Program-made: the position numbers and the translations under genes | Shown here: in pieces, positions 29,524 through 38,318 of the stretch | How the letters are laid out: every line of letters begins with the position of its first letter | Numbering within the stretch: the stretch's first letter is position 1 | NCBI RefSeq assembly: GCF_016031625.1 | Contig: NZ_JACCHP010000001.1 | Span: 496,001-560,000, forward strand | Length of the DNA stretch: 64,000 nt | From: Bradyrhizobium agreste | Lineage (GTDB): Bacteria > Pseudomonadota > Alphaproteobacteria > Rhizobiales > Xanthobacteraceae | Direction of reading: 5' to 3' | The notes under the pieces: generated by a model | Seen by the model: only the letters and a program-made list of their open reading frames with translations | The model's database searches: none | Told to the model about the DNA's origin: nothing

Positions 29524-29949
29524 TCAGGTTTCTTCGGCCGGTTCCTGACGGCGGATATCTTCTGGGATTTCGCGCAGAAAGCTTTGCCCTTTTTGCAAAC
29601 GGCGCCCGAGCGCCTCGACAAATCCTTCAAAGCGCTCCCTGCCTTTTGCTTGCGCGGCCGCCTGCGCGTCGTTTGGCAACGGTGGTGTGATCGTCAACCA
29701 GAACCGGATGAAGAGGGCCACGGTCTCCGCCGTCAGAGCGACGTCGCGCTCTAACCTCTGCATTTGACGCGACAGCAGATCCAAGCGCCGAGTAAATGCT
29801 GCCTCCCGCCTGTCCGCTCCGTCCGGTGACAGAAACGAAGCAACCGCCGCCTCCACGATCGCAGAACGAGAAAGCTTCTTGCGATCGGCGAGTTCCGAGA
29901 TCTGCTTCAGAAGCTCTGGCGGGAAATACACATTCATCCGGTCGCGCAT
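29524..29949 (-). CDS. CopG-family ribbon-helix-helix protein
   Basis: The 141-residue protein starts MRDRMNVYFPPELLKQISEL. This is a ribbon-helix-helix DNA-binding strand followed by ADRKKLSRSAIVEAAVASFL, the helix pair. A coiled-coil-like middle and a charged C-terminus follow. Proteins of this kind lie directly after traG in rhizobial ICEs and may regulate transfer genes or help relaxosome assembly. Only 6 bases separate it from traG, with GAGG as ribosome-binding site. Confidence 0.88.
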   Translation of the reverse strand: MRDRMNVYFPPELLKQISELADRKKLSRSAIVEAAVASFLSPDGADRREAAFTRRLDLLSRQMQRLERDVALTAETVALFIRFWLTITPPLPNDAQAAAQAKGRERFEGFVEALGRRLQKGQSFLREIPEDIRRQEPAEET

Positions 29950-29955
29950 GATGCC

Positions 29956-31944
29956 TCAGAGCTCCATGCCGTCATTCGGGTCGAGTGCGGCTTGACGGGC
30001 CACACCTCGCATCTGTTGTCGCAAGAGCCGGGACTGACGGACCGCGTCCTCATCGTCGTCAAGAACAACTGCAAACTCCTCTGCCGGTGTCGGCTCGGTC
30101 GTCTCCTTGACGATTGCCACGTGGTCGGGCAGTTCGGGCTCTCGCCGAAGACCACTGTTCGCGGTGTCTTCCTCGACCTCCGCGGTTTTGTCAGTTGGAC
30201 CTCCCGGCAGCTTCGGCGTTCCGAGCGCTGACCATCCGTCCGTTCGCGATGATCGACCGGCCTTCGCCGGATTGGGCGGCGGTAGAACCCGCTCGGTGAA
30301 TCGCCGATCCTCGTAGTAGCGGACCTTCTTCGCGCGGATCGGCGGCGTGCCCGCCACCATGACGATCTCGTCTATTGGCGGAAGCTGCATGACTTCGCCC
30401 GGGGTCAGCAGTGGCCTTGCCGTCTCCTGACGCGAGACCATGAGGTGACCCAGCCAGGGGTTCAACCTGTGACCGGCGTAGTTCTTCATCGCCCGCATTT
30501 CCGTCGCGGTGCCCAGCGCGTCGGACACCCGCTTGGCGGTCCGCTCGTCGTTGGTCGCGAAGCTGACGCGGACGTGACAGTTGTCGAGGATGGCGTTGTT
30601 GGGCCCGTAGGCCTTCTCGATCTGATTGAGCGATTGCGCGATCAGAAAACTCTTAAGGCCGTACCCCGCCATGAAAGCGAGCGCAGACTCGAAGAAATCA
30701 AGCCGCCCGAGCGCTGGGAACTCGTCGAGCATCATCAGGACTCGATGCCGGCGGTCACGGGCGTGCAAGTCCTCGGTCAGGCGTCGGCCGATCTGGTTCA
30801 GCACCAGCCGGATCAGGGGCTTGGTCCGTGAGATATCCGAGGGAGGCACCACAAGATACAGCGTCGTAGGGCGGCTATCTGCGATCAAATCGGCGATCCG
30901 CCAGTCGCAACGACAGGTCACCCGGGCCACGACGGGATCACGGTAGAGCCCGAGAAACGACATCGCGGTGGACAGGACGCCAGAGCGCTCATTCTCGGAC
31001 TTGTTGAGGAGTTCGCGCGCGGTCGAGGCAACCACGGGATGAGCGCCGTGTTCGCCAAGATGCGGCGTTGTCATCATCGCCTTCAGCGTCGCTTCGATCG
31101 GCCGCTTCGGGTCGGACAGAAAGCCGGCCACGCCGGCCAACGTCTTGTCCGCCTCGGCATAGAGGACATGGAGGATGGCGCCGACCAGGAGCGAATGACT
31201 GGTCTTCTCCCAATGGTTCCGCTTGTCGAGTGAGCCTTCGGGGTCGACCAGGACGTCGGCGACGTTCTGGACGTCACGAACCTCCCATTCCCCGCGCCGG
31301 ACCTCGAGCAGCGGATTGTAAGCTGAGGATTTCGGGTTGGTCGGGTCGAACAACAGTACGCGGCCATGTCGCGAGCGAAAGCCGGCCGTCAGTTGCCAGT
31401 TCTCACCTTTGATGTCGTGCACGATGGCCGAGTCCGGCCAGGCCAGCAACGAAGGAACGACCAAGCCCACCCCCTTGCCGGACCGAGTGGGCGCAAAGCA
31501 CAAGACGTGCTCCGGCCCGTCATGGCGCAGGTAGTCGTGGTCTAGCTTGCCCAACACCACACCATCCGGACCGAGAAGTCCGGCCGCTCGAACCTCGTCC
31601 GCATCAGCCCAGCGCGCCGAGCCATAAGTCTCGACGTTCTTGGCCTCGCGCGCCCGCCACACCGACATGCCGATCGCCGCCGCGATCGAAACGACAGTCC
31701 CCGACGCCGCGATGAAGGCACCCTCGACAAAGACCTGCGGCGCATAGGCGTCGTAGACGAACCACCACCAGAAAAAGACCGGTGGGTAATAGATTTTGAA
31801 GCCGAACAGCTCAAACCAGGGTCGCCCAAGCTCCGGCTGCCAGGCGAGCCGCCAAGCCGTCCACTCAGTTGCCCCCCAGATGGCCACTAAAACGATCAGG
31901 CCGACAACGATCACTTGTCCCCAGAGGATTTTGGTTCCGGACAT
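29956..31944 (-). CDS. traG: Type IV coupling protein TraG (VirD4-like)
   Basis: TraG couples the relaxase-DNA complex to the secretion channel and is an inner-membrane ATPase. The 662-residue protein has two N-terminal membrane helices. Walker A lies at about residue 152 (APTRSGKGVGLVVPSLL) and Walker B is RVLMMLDEFPALGRLDF. The C-terminal part is charged and variable. Length is normal for this family and no mutation is visible. It sits between the CopG gene and the relaxase. Confidence 0.96.
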   Translation of the reverse strand: MSGTKILWGQVIVVGLIVLVAIWGATEWTAWRLAWQPELGRPWFELFGFKIYYPPVFFWWWFVYDAYAPQVFVEGAFIAASGTVVSIAAAIGMSVWRAREAKNVETYGSARWADADEVRAAGLLGPDGVVLGKLDHDYLRHDGPEHVLCFAPTRSGKGVGLVVPSLLAWPDSAIVHDIKGENWQLTAGFRSRHGRVLLFDPTNPKSSAYNPLLEVRRGEWEVRDVQNVADVLVDPEGSLDKRNHWEKTSHSLLVGAILHVLYAEADKTLAGVAGFLSDPKRPIEATLKAMMTTPHLGEHGAHPVVASTARELLNKSENERSGVLSTAMSFLGLYRDPVVARVTCRCDWRIADLIADSRPTTLYLVVPPSDISRTKPLIRLVLNQIGRRLTEDLHARDRRHRVLMMLDEFPALGRLDFFESALAFMAGYGLKSFLIAQSLNQIEKAYGPNNAILDNCHVRVSFATNDERTAKRVSDALGTATEMRAMKNYAGHRLNPWLGHLMVSRQETARPLLTPGEVMQLPPIDEIVMVAGTPPIRAKKVRYYEDRRFTERVLPPPNPAKAGRSSRTDGWSALGTPKLPGGPTDKTAEVEEDTANSGLRREPELPDHVAIVKETTEPTPAEEFAVVLDDDEDAVRQSRLLRQQMRGVARQAALDPNDGMEL

Positions 31945-31980
31945 CTCGCACGCCTTTCCGCAACTGAATTGGAGAGATTG

Positions 31981-33744
31981 CTAGAGGCCGAGGTCGCGCT
32001 TTCGACCAAAGGCCCATTCGACACCGCCGCCGTCCTTCACGACGCCGGTGACGTGCTGGCCGAGCCTCTTTTCGAGTTCGCGCGACCAGGGCACGAGCTG
32101 GAAGCCGAGCCCGTTGTCGATCATGGCGAAGCGCCCCGAGCTGAGCGTCAGCCGATGGCGGTACGTGCCCGCCACATGCTCCCCGGACGCGGCGTTCACA
32201 TGAGGCAGGCTGGCGTCGGCCGAGACTTTTGAAGCCACCTCGTCCAGCTCGCGTCGGCGCAACGTGTTCAGGAGGTCGCGCTGCAGAATGACGCGCTGTC
32301 CCTGCCGTCGCGCCAGACCTTCCTGAACCAGATGCTCGGCGCGCGCTTCCATGGCGTTGCGGGTCTCTCGGCCGAAGCCAATCATCGCGAGCGGCATGGG
32401 ATGTCGGTCAACCAGCCTGTGGTCGAGCCAGGTGGCCCCTCTCGCTGTGATCTGCTCACGGAGATCGAGATCGGAACGGGTTGCGAGCACTACGGTTGGC
32501 CGCGGATCGCCGGCTTGACCGAAGCATCGGACTTCAACGATACCGCCCGCCGGCGGAGCATGTTCGAAAGCCTCTAGGCCTCGAAAGCGCACGTGGTGCG
32601 CTCGTCCATCTGTCCCATCGATCAGGGCATAGGCCTCGCCGGTCAGTTCGTCATGCAGTCCTCGGTCGACCAGTCGTCCGATGAGCTGAGATGTCGGCTG
32701 TTCCCCCTCGATGACGTAGTCGGAAATGCCGCGAGCTTCTCCGCGCTCGGTGAAGGCGCGGTGCATGGTCTTGATGATGTCGCCGCGCATGCCGAGGTCG
32801 CGCAAGCTGCGCTCGGCTTCCAGCCCGACCATCCACTCCCCGGGCGCGGCGGATGCAGCAAGGCCCATCTTCTCCAGGTGCTGAAGGCGACCGATCATCA
32901 AACGCCTGATCTCAGGATCGGACTTGCCGGGACTCTCTGGGCGAAGATCGATATAGCCGGTCGCATCTGCCGCCAGCCGGATCTCCCGATCGAGCCGCGT
33001 CCATCGCTCCGCTGTAACTTCCCTCTCCAGCGAATTGCGGATCTCGTGCTCTGGTTTTGGTCCCAGTTCGATGGCGACCAGTTCCTCGGCGCGTGAGCGC
33101 AGGCCCTGGCTGATGTAGTCGCGGGAGATCACGAGATCCGTCCCTTCCTCATCTACTCCCCGAACGAGAAGATGAACATGAGGGTTGTCGGTGTTCCAAT
33201 GATCGACAGCCACCCAATCAAGGCGCGTGCCGAGATCGGTCTCGATCTGCTTGGCGAGATCGCGGGTGAAGGCCTTGAGGTCGGTCATGTCGCCGGCGTC
33301 CTCTGGCGAGACGATGAACCGGAAATGATGCCGGTCGTCCTTGCAACGTTCAGCGAAAGCCGCACCATCAGCCCGGTCGCCGCCAGCGTCGAACATCTCG
33401 GCCCTCTCGCCGCTCCGGGTCACCCCATCGCGCTTCAAGTATGAGAGATGGGCGATCAGTGGTGCTGAACGGAAGGCTCGTCCCTTGTGGCGAACGACGC
33501 GCGCCTTCACCACCACGCGCCGTGTCGGACTGAACAACCGGCTGCGATTAAAAGCGAGCCGGCCGCGGCCGAACGTCGAACGTCCGTAGACCGCAGAACG
33601 CCTGCCGGCCGTCACCTGACCAGAAGTGTGACCGGCCTTCTTCGCGGCACGAAGCACTTGGTTGATGAAGCTCTTGGGCGTCGGCGCGCGGGTGCTGCGG
33701 ATACGCCCGGGCCGAATGCGCAGATCGCTATCGCCGGCGGTCAT
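31981..33744 (-). CDS. rlxS: Relaxase (RlxS/VirD2-like, DUF3363)
   Basis: This 587-residue relaxase nicks the element at oriT and stays bound to the DNA to start transfer. The N-terminal half shows the metal-binding histidine motif of MOB-P-like enzymes: DHWNTDNPHVHLLVRG at about residues 175-190. It is preceded by HHFRFIVSPEDAGDM, and a tyrosine-containing segment lies near the N-terminus. The C-terminal half is the DUF3363 region found in RlxS proteins of rhizobial symbiosis ICEs. The ATG at 33744 follows GAGG; an open stretch upstream is not family-like. Its substrate DNA is probably the spacer just upstream. Confidence 0.92.
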   Translation of the reverse strand: MTAGDSDLRIRPGRIRSTRAPTPKSFINQVLRAAKKAGHTSGQVTAGRRSAVYGRSTFGRGRLAFNRSRLFSPTRRVVVKARVVRHKGRAFRSAPLIAHLSYLKRDGVTRSGERAEMFDAGGDRADGAAFAERCKDDRHHFRFIVSPEDAGDMTDLKAFTRDLAKQIETDLGTRLDWVAVDHWNTDNPHVHLLVRGVDEEGTDLVISRDYISQGLRSRAEELVAIELGPKPEHEIRNSLEREVTAERWTRLDREIRLAADATGYIDLRPESPGKSDPEIRRLMIGRLQHLEKMGLAASAAPGEWMVGLEAERSLRDLGMRGDIIKTMHRAFTERGEARGISDYVIEGEQPTSQLIGRLVDRGLHDELTGEAYALIDGTDGRAHHVRFRGLEAFEHAPPAGGIVEVRCFGQAGDPRPTVVLATRSDLDLREQITARGATWLDHRLVDRHPMPLAMIGFGRETRNAMEARAEHLVQEGLARRQGQRVILQRDLLNTLRRRELDEVASKVSADASLPHVNAASGEHVAGTYRHRLTLSSGRFAMIDNGLGFQLVPWSRELEKRLGQHVTGVVKDGGGVEWAFGRKRDLGL

Positions 33745-34129
33745 GGCCGAGCCTCTAACAGCATTAAAACAGCTACAGTGCCGAAAATGCCCTTGATCAC
33801 ATTGTTCAAAGCGCAAGGCGCGGCACGCGCCCCGACCGACCGGCACGCCAGAACACAAGCCATGTCAATGGCTTGCGGTTCGACCGGCGAGCCCCTTTTA
33901 TCTCGCCGTCCTGCCGTCGTTGTCTCCCGGTCGCCGGTTCCCGAAAGAGCCGCCGCGACTTGGCAGCCAACTCGCGAAGCCCCCACTGCTTCCGAGCGCT
34001 TGCGATAGCGATCGTTACCCGAAGGGCCGAGACACCCGAAGGGTGGCTCGGTGAGGAGCGAAGCGACGAGTAGAGCGCGGGCCGAAGGCATCGCCCATAC
34101 GCCATCACCTTGCGAACCTGCACATTTGC
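33745..34129. other. Relaxase-upstream spacer, candidate oriT
   Basis: This 385-base gap lies between the relaxase start and the lytic transglycosylase stop and has no convincing gene. It contains a strong imperfect inverted repeat at 34027-34051 (CCGAG a CACCC gaa GGGTG g CTCGG). Next to it lie several short GCGATAGCGATCG-type repeats. A location next to the relaxase gene and hairpins of this form fit an origin of transfer. The nick site cannot be identified by eye. Confidence 0.4.
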
Positions 34130-34960
34130 TCATTGCGATACTCCCGAAGCCGATCGAGGGACGAAGACGCCAACAGGCCGAGGCACCATGGGCGAAACAT
34201 GGGGTGCCGAGATTGCGGTCCTGACACCGCTCGACGGCATAAGCGCCAGCAGCCGATGGCGCGGTTTCATGAGATCGGATCGCATGACGAATGGCGCCGC
34301 AGCTGCTGATGACTCTCGGCTGGACGTCCACCTCGGCGGCAGTTCGATGGCAAGCAGATTTGCAAGCTTTGCGACGTATGCTCGCGTCTCGTCCGGCAAA
34401 GAGCCGCCTGCGAGATGCTCTTCATAGCGAGCAGGTCCCGCGTTGTACGCGGCAAACACGCCAGGCGAGCCATACCGATCGAGCAGTTCGCGCAAGTAAG
34501 CCGTGCCGGCCAGAATATTGTCGTGCGGATCGTAGGGGTCATTCCCGAGATTGTAGCGCTCGCGAAGTTCCGCCCAAGTCGCCGGCATGATTTGCATCAG
34601 GCCCATTGCGCCTTTCGGCGATCTGGCGTGCACGTCACCAGCACTCTCGATGCTTTGGACCGATCGGATCCAGTTCGGCGCAATCGCAAAGCGTTGTGAG
34701 GCTTCATTGACGAAGCCGGCAAATGCGTGAGCGGTCTGACTTATCGCCGGCGGGGCGGCTGATCCGCTCTGGGCCAAAGCAGCGCTGTCAATCGTGGTCA
34801 AAAGAAGCATCAGGGGAACGACAGCACAAACGCGCGTGCCCGACCGACTCAAGCATGCGGGAGGATTCGCGTCAGCCTTGCAGAGATCGATCGAGACGGG
34901 GCAAGGATCCCGCAATCGATCGAACAGGGTCAGGGCGAGGAGAACACGTGGAATACCCAC
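34130..34960 (-). CDS. Lytic transglycosylase (SLT family)
   Basis: This 276-residue peptidoglycan lytic transglycosylase locally opens the cell wall for the conjugation channel (VirB1 role). The catalytic glutamate lies in RSVQSIESAGDVHARSPKGA, followed by MGLMQIMPATWAEL and AAYNAGPARYEEH, the classic SLT motifs. A signal-like hydrophobic stretch is at about residues 45-65. The GTG at 34960 is preceded by GGGAGGAG at the end of traF, which decides the start. It is encoded with traF and the relaxase as in other rhizobial ICEs. Confidence 0.93.
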   Translation of the reverse strand: MGIPRVLLALTLFDRLRDPCPVSIDLCKADANPPACLSRSGTRVCAVVPLMLLLTTIDSAALAQSGSAAPPAISQTAHAFAGFVNEASQRFAIAPNWIRSVQSIESAGDVHARSPKGAMGLMQIMPATWAELRERYNLGNDPYDPHDNILAGTAYLRELLDRYGSPGVFAAYNAGPARYEEHLAGGSLPDETRAYVAKLANLLAIELPPRWTSSRESSAAAAPFVMRSDLMKPRHRLLALMPSSGVRTAISAPHVSPMVPRPVGVFVPRSASGVSQ

Positions 34961-34964
34961 GAGA

Positions 34965-35477
34965 TCACTCCTCCCACGTCCACACCGGCATCGCACGGCC
35001 GATCACGCTGGATGCCGGAAGAAATCCAAAATACCGGCCGTCAAGAGAATCGTCCGACTGCCAGTTCATCAGAAACAGCTCGCCGTCGCCGACAACGCGG
35101 CAGCCCTGCCATTTCGGCAGCGGCCGGCCGCGTCCGTCGCGATCCCGCGCTTCGCCCATTGCAATGTCGTCGACCGAGATCGTGGGCCCGCTTCTGCAGA
35201 CCGTCTGCCCGGGCAGCGCAAGGACCCGCTTGAGCATGGGGACGCCGATGGGCAGATAGCCGTTCAGGTCAAGGAATGTCGCGAGCGGCTCCGGCGGCTG
35301 CACGGCGACCAACTCCGTAACGTGGAAGCGTTCAGCCGGTCGCAGGCGATAGAGACCGATCGGCACGCTTGCCGACGCATTCCAGATGTAAACCGGCAGC
35401 GGTTCCAGGACGATCGTCGCGACGAGCGCAGCAGCGACCCCAAACGTCACCGCCAGCGTCTTCAAGCCGCCTGTCAT
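34965..35477 (-). CDS. traF: Conjugal transfer peptidase TraF (S26 family)
   Basis: TraF is a signal-peptidase-like serine protease that in IncP plasmids matures and cyclises the pilin TrbC. The 170-residue protein has an N-terminal membrane helix. The catalytic serine lies in SASVPIGLYRLRP (near residue 37) and the lysine in PMLKRVLALPGQTV (near residue 85). The C-terminal block LFLMNWQSDDSLDGRYFGFL is typical of the S26 fold. The start overlaps the DUF2840 stop by 4 bases (ATGA). It fits a role in the Trb system encoded downstream. Confidence 0.94.
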   Translation of the reverse strand: MTGGLKTLAVTFGVAAALVATIVLEPLPVYIWNASASVPIGLYRLRPAERFHVTELVAVQPPEPLATFLDLNGYLPIGVPMLKRVLALPGQTVCRSGPTISVDDIAMGEARDRDGRGRPLPKWQGCRVVGDGELFLMNWQSDDSLDGRYFGFLPASSVIGRAMPVWTWEE

Positions 35478-35938
35478 CGCATCACCCTTTGACGGTGAAG
35501 CCAGGCCTGATGGCGCGCTTTCGTATAGGGGCGCGGGTTTTCGTTGACGGTCAGACGGTTATGAACGTGATGCCAATGATCAGGCGCGACATCAGCCGGA
35601 TCGATGCCGAGTGCCTCAACGGCATCGGTCATTTGCAGCACTCGCTCGACCTTTGGCGAGCCGGACAGACGAAGCAAAATCTCTCCGCCGGGTGTCACAT
35701 AAGGGACGGTCGAGCAGCGCTGTCCAGGCGCGACCGCACGCAGGATGTCGATCCGCGAAATGACTGTTCCAAAGTCATTGGACGTCCAGCGAACGAAGCC
35801 AAAGATGCTGCCTGGCGCGAATGACAGCACACGTCGGTGGCGATCAAGCTTCCGTTCCTTGACAATACGACCGAACCGAATGCGGTTTTCAATCCGCTTT
35901 TCGACCCACAGGACCTCCACTTCGGTGAGAACGCTCAT
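35474..35938 (-). CDS. DUF2840 protein
   Basis: This 154-residue basic protein starts MSVLTEVEVLWVEKRIENRI and contains IFGFVRWTSNDFGTVISRID, the core of DUF2840. Such proteins are constantly found between repA/parA and traF in rhizobial and other proteobacterial ICEs. Their biochemical role is unknown. It is translationally coupled to traF. In related elements a ParA-type ATPase gene usually precedes it; here the corresponding stretch is non-coding. Confidence 0.9.
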   Translation of the reverse strand: MSVLTEVEVLWVEKRIENRIRFGRIVKERKLDRHRRVLSFAPGSIFGFVRWTSNDFGTVISRIDILRAVAPGQRCSTVPYVTPGGEILLRLSGSPKVERVLQMTDAVEALGIDPADVAPDHWHHVHNRLTVNENPRPYTKARHQAWLHRQRVMR

Positions 35939-36080
35939 GCTGCCGCTCCCGACGAGGCGAATGGGCAGCTATAAGCATTGGCGGCGGTGAAGCACCTGTG
36001 CGGGTCGTGCCGGAAAGGAGAATTGACGGCCCGCGGTTGCCACGCGCCTGCGATGTGGTTTTCAGCTTGGTCCGTTAGAG

Positions 36081-36097
36081 GAAATCCGAAGGATTTC
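36081..36097. repeat. Palindrome in repA-DUF2840 gap
   Basis: Bases 36081-36097 read GAAATCC gaa GGATTTC, a perfect 7-base inverted repeat with a 3-base loop. It lies 60 bases from the iteron array, in the 290-base gap between the repA stop and the DUF2840 start. It could be a transcription terminator (without a long T run) or part of a replication origin. Confidence 0.6.
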
Positions 36098-36157
36098 TGG
36101 TTAGTAAAGTTAGAGCGGCCGGAAAGCGCGCAGAAACAAGCTCTTAAGCTCGATTTC

Positions 36158-36222
36158 GGTCCCCGATAGCACGAGGATCGGGTCCCCGATAGCACGAGGG
36201 TTGCGGTCCCTGATAGCACGAG
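36158..36222. repeat. Three iteron-like direct repeats beside repA
   Basis: Three 18-base units of the form GGTCCCCGATAGCACGAG start at 36158, 36181 and 36205. The third has one change (CCCTG for CCCCG). The spacing is 23 and 24 bases, about two helical turns. They lie 6 bases beyond the stop codon of the RepA-like gene. Iterons of this kind are binding sites for plasmid replication initiators. Together with repA they suggest that the excised element can replicate, or that RepA regulates from here. Confidence 0.75.
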
Positions 36223-36227
36223 CTGAT

Positions 36228-37109
36228 TCACAGATTGTCCTCCGAATTCGGAATGAGACCGCGCCGGCGCAGGCGCGCCGTTAAGGGATCAACGGGCGTA
36301 GGCGCGAAGTTCAGCCGCTCGGTGCCATCAGGATCGCGCGTGAGCACGAGTTGATAGCCGGGCAATGTCTGGCGCTGGACGATCTGGCGTACGTCATAAG
36401 CAAAGTGCTTGAGCGGCGAGAGGATGCCCGACTTGGCATGGAGATGCACAAGATCAAAACTCCAGCCGTCGTGCTGCCGACCGCCGTGCTTGCGCACAAG
36501 GCGATACAGCCAACGCTCAAGTCCGCCCGTCAGATCGAAATAAGCACGGTCGATCGTCAGCACGAGCGCGTCATCGATGACGCCAGCGTAGAACCAATCA
36601 GGCAGGATCAGCTCGAGGCCAAATGGACGACCATTTGCATCGGCCGTCTCCTTCCACTCGTTGATCCAGGAGAAGCGATGTCGCCGCCGTTCTGCCGGCT
36701 GTCGGATCGATGTCAGCACGGTCGTTGACTGAAGCCTGTCGAGACCGGCCTTCAGCCGGTCATAGTCGCGCGCGCTGGTGCCGCGGCCAACAAACGTCAG
36801 AATCTCGTACGGCGTTGCAGCCATCAGGCGCGACGTCTTCAGGCCGGCGTCACGGGCTTCGACGATCTGCGAAGCGGCCCAGATCAGAACGTCTGCATCC
36901 CAGATGGTCGCCATGCCGTGCTCCGGCACGGCTTCGACACGAATTGCGATCGCACCCGCGCGGAAATCGATTGGTATGATTCGCTTGGTCTTTGCCAGCG
37001 AAAAGAACGGATAAGCCATCAGGTCCTGCGCGTCGCGGGGCGCAAGATCACCGGGCAACGCCCGAAAGAGCTCAAGCTGCTCACGCTCGGAATGGTGCTT
37101 GCGCCGCAT
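36228..37109 (-). CDS. repA: RepA-type replication initiator
   Basis: This 293-residue protein starts MRRKHHSEREQLELFRALPG, with AGAGGAAG upstream, and belongs to the RepA-like (replication initiator A) family found in ICEs and plasmids. Conserved blocks are YPFFSLAKTKRIIPIDF, ATIWDADVLIWAASQIVEAR and FVGRGTSARDYDRLKAGLDR. The C-terminal region contains winged-helix-like segments (WLYRLVRKHGGRQ). Iterons lie immediately after its stop. In the ICE it may allow replication of the excised circle. A longer open frame upstream overlaps the neighbouring gene and is unlikely. Confidence 0.9.
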   Translation of the reverse strand: MRRKHHSEREQLELFRALPGDLAPRDAQDLMAYPFFSLAKTKRIIPIDFRAGAIAIRVEAVPEHGMATIWDADVLIWAASQIVEARDAGLKTSRLMAATPYEILTFVGRGTSARDYDRLKAGLDRLQSTTVLTSIRQPAERRRHRFSWINEWKETADANGRPFGLELILPDWFYAGVIDDALVLTIDRAYFDLTGGLERWLYRLVRKHGGRQHDGWSFDLVHLHAKSGILSPLKHFAYDVRQIVQRQTLPGYQLVLTRDPDGTERLNFAPTPVDPLTARLRRRGLIPNSEDNL

Positions 37110-37131
37110 GGTTCTTCCTCTCACGCGGCAA

Positions 37132-37413
37132 TCAGCGACGTTCCTGGCCCGCATAAGGGCGCAAGGCAGGCTGCTTCTTGGCCGGCAGCACGGTCCCATT
37201 CCCGGGATCGGAGGTCGATGTCTTGGCGCCCCGGTCGGCCCACGCCTTCAGGTCATCAAGGGCGTAGACGACACGTCCGCCAATCTTCCGATACGTCGGT
37301 CCCGTACCGTACGTGCGGTGCTTCTCGAGCGTGCGACCGGACAGGCCAAGATAGCGCGCGGCCTCAGGTGTACGCAGGAATCGCGGGGGAAGACCGGCCA
37401 TCGGATCGGGCAT
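37132..37413 (-). CDS. AlpA/excisionase-like helix-turn-helix protein
   Basis: This 93-residue protein has a MerR/AlpA-type winged helix: FLRTPEAARYLGLSGRTLEK, then HRTYGTGPTYRKIGGRVVYA and LDDLKAWAD. The ATG at 37413 has GGAG at a good distance. Its size and fold match recombination directionality factors such as RdfS of the Mesorhizobium symbiosis ICE. Its position, upstream of repA, traF and the relaxase, is also like that of RdfS. It may thus drive excision, or only regulate transcription. No integrase is in the window. Confidence 0.85.
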   Translation of the reverse strand: MPDPMAGLPPRFLRTPEAARYLGLSGRTLEKHRTYGTGPTYRKIGGRVVYALDDLKAWADRGAKTSTSDPGNGTVLPAKKQPALRPYAGQERR

Positions 37414-37547
37414 TTGAGGACTCCAAGAGGACAGCGCACCACGCTTGGCTAGGCCGGCGTGTGTGCGGTCATCATGGAGGAGCAAGATCTCGGAGGGGGA
37501 TGCCGAATGTTGGAGGAATGATTTTCGGCACCCCTCGAGCGACTGCG

Positions 37548-38318
37548 CTACTCGTCCCTGCGCCCGGGCCGCAGAAGTTTGCGATAACCACCGCGCATCA
37601 ACGCGAGGGCGCCTTGCACCAAGCGGACCGTCCGATTGCGTAGATCATGCGTCTTCCAGGCGCGATCGGGGATACGCTTCTTGCCGAACAGCGTTTCGGC
37701 GATAACGCGATAGCTTCCTCCCGCGCTATGCGCATCGAGCGCACGGATCGCAGCACTCAAGCGCTCGCGCCGCTGTTTCGATAATTGATGAAAGGCGGGA
37801 CCTGGCGCGCGTCCATTGATCGCGCGCCACAGCCGGCGGGCTGCATAGGCGCGCGCGTCGAAATCGCCATCAAACGGCAATTCGGCTGCGTATGACGCGC
37901 CGAGTACCGCAACTCTTTGGACCAGATACGGTGGTCCACTGAACCGATGCGCAGGACCGCATGCCAGCCGTCGACAGCTCGGCGCACCTGGCCGGCTGTA
38001 AGGTCGAGCAGTGGCTGAGACGGCACCCTGCCGTCGTCGGCCACTGCGACCTTGACAGGAACGACCGCCGCTAGAACCTCGGGCGCCCAAAAGATCGTCT
38101 GCTCGTCGAAGGACCTCTGCGGGTCATGGGCGAAAGCAGAGACCCCACCTCCTCCTGAATTCCCCGGTCACTTCGCCAGCTGGGCTACTGGCGATCATCG
38201 CCTCATATTCGCGTCGATAATCCGCATTGCGACGAAGACATTCCCAGGCGATGTCGGTGATTTCAGCGTCTTGTAGGCTCTTGTAGGAATCCGGCGACCG
38301 CCAGTCGAATTCAGGCAT
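37548..38318 (-). pseudogene. DUF6499/DUF2285 protein gene with two frameshifts
   Basis: Three frames in series give one ICE-type regulator-like protein. The first frame, from ATG at 38318, reads MPEFDWRSPDSYKSLQDAEI up to RRRWGLCFRP. Then, shifted near 38120, come FDEQTIFWAPEVLAAVVPVK and PLLDLTAGQVRRAVDGWHAVL. After a second shift near 37935 come SYAAELPFDGDFDARAYAAR and the DUF2285 end RAWKTHDLRNRTVRLVQGAL, MRGGYRKLL. The order matches single genes of about 250 residues in other ICEs. Two true frameshifts or sequencing errors are both possible. DUF2285 proteins include FseA-like activators of ICE excision. Confidence 0.65.

Noticed and set aside
33806..34123. Minus-strand frame between relaxase and transglycosylase
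   Set aside because: It consists of translated inverted repeats and has no family pattern; a non-coding oriT-like spacer is more likely.
36158..36222. Repeat array as a possible CRISPR
   Set aside because: Three units with 5-6-base gaps cannot be a CRISPR array; spacing and position fit iterons.
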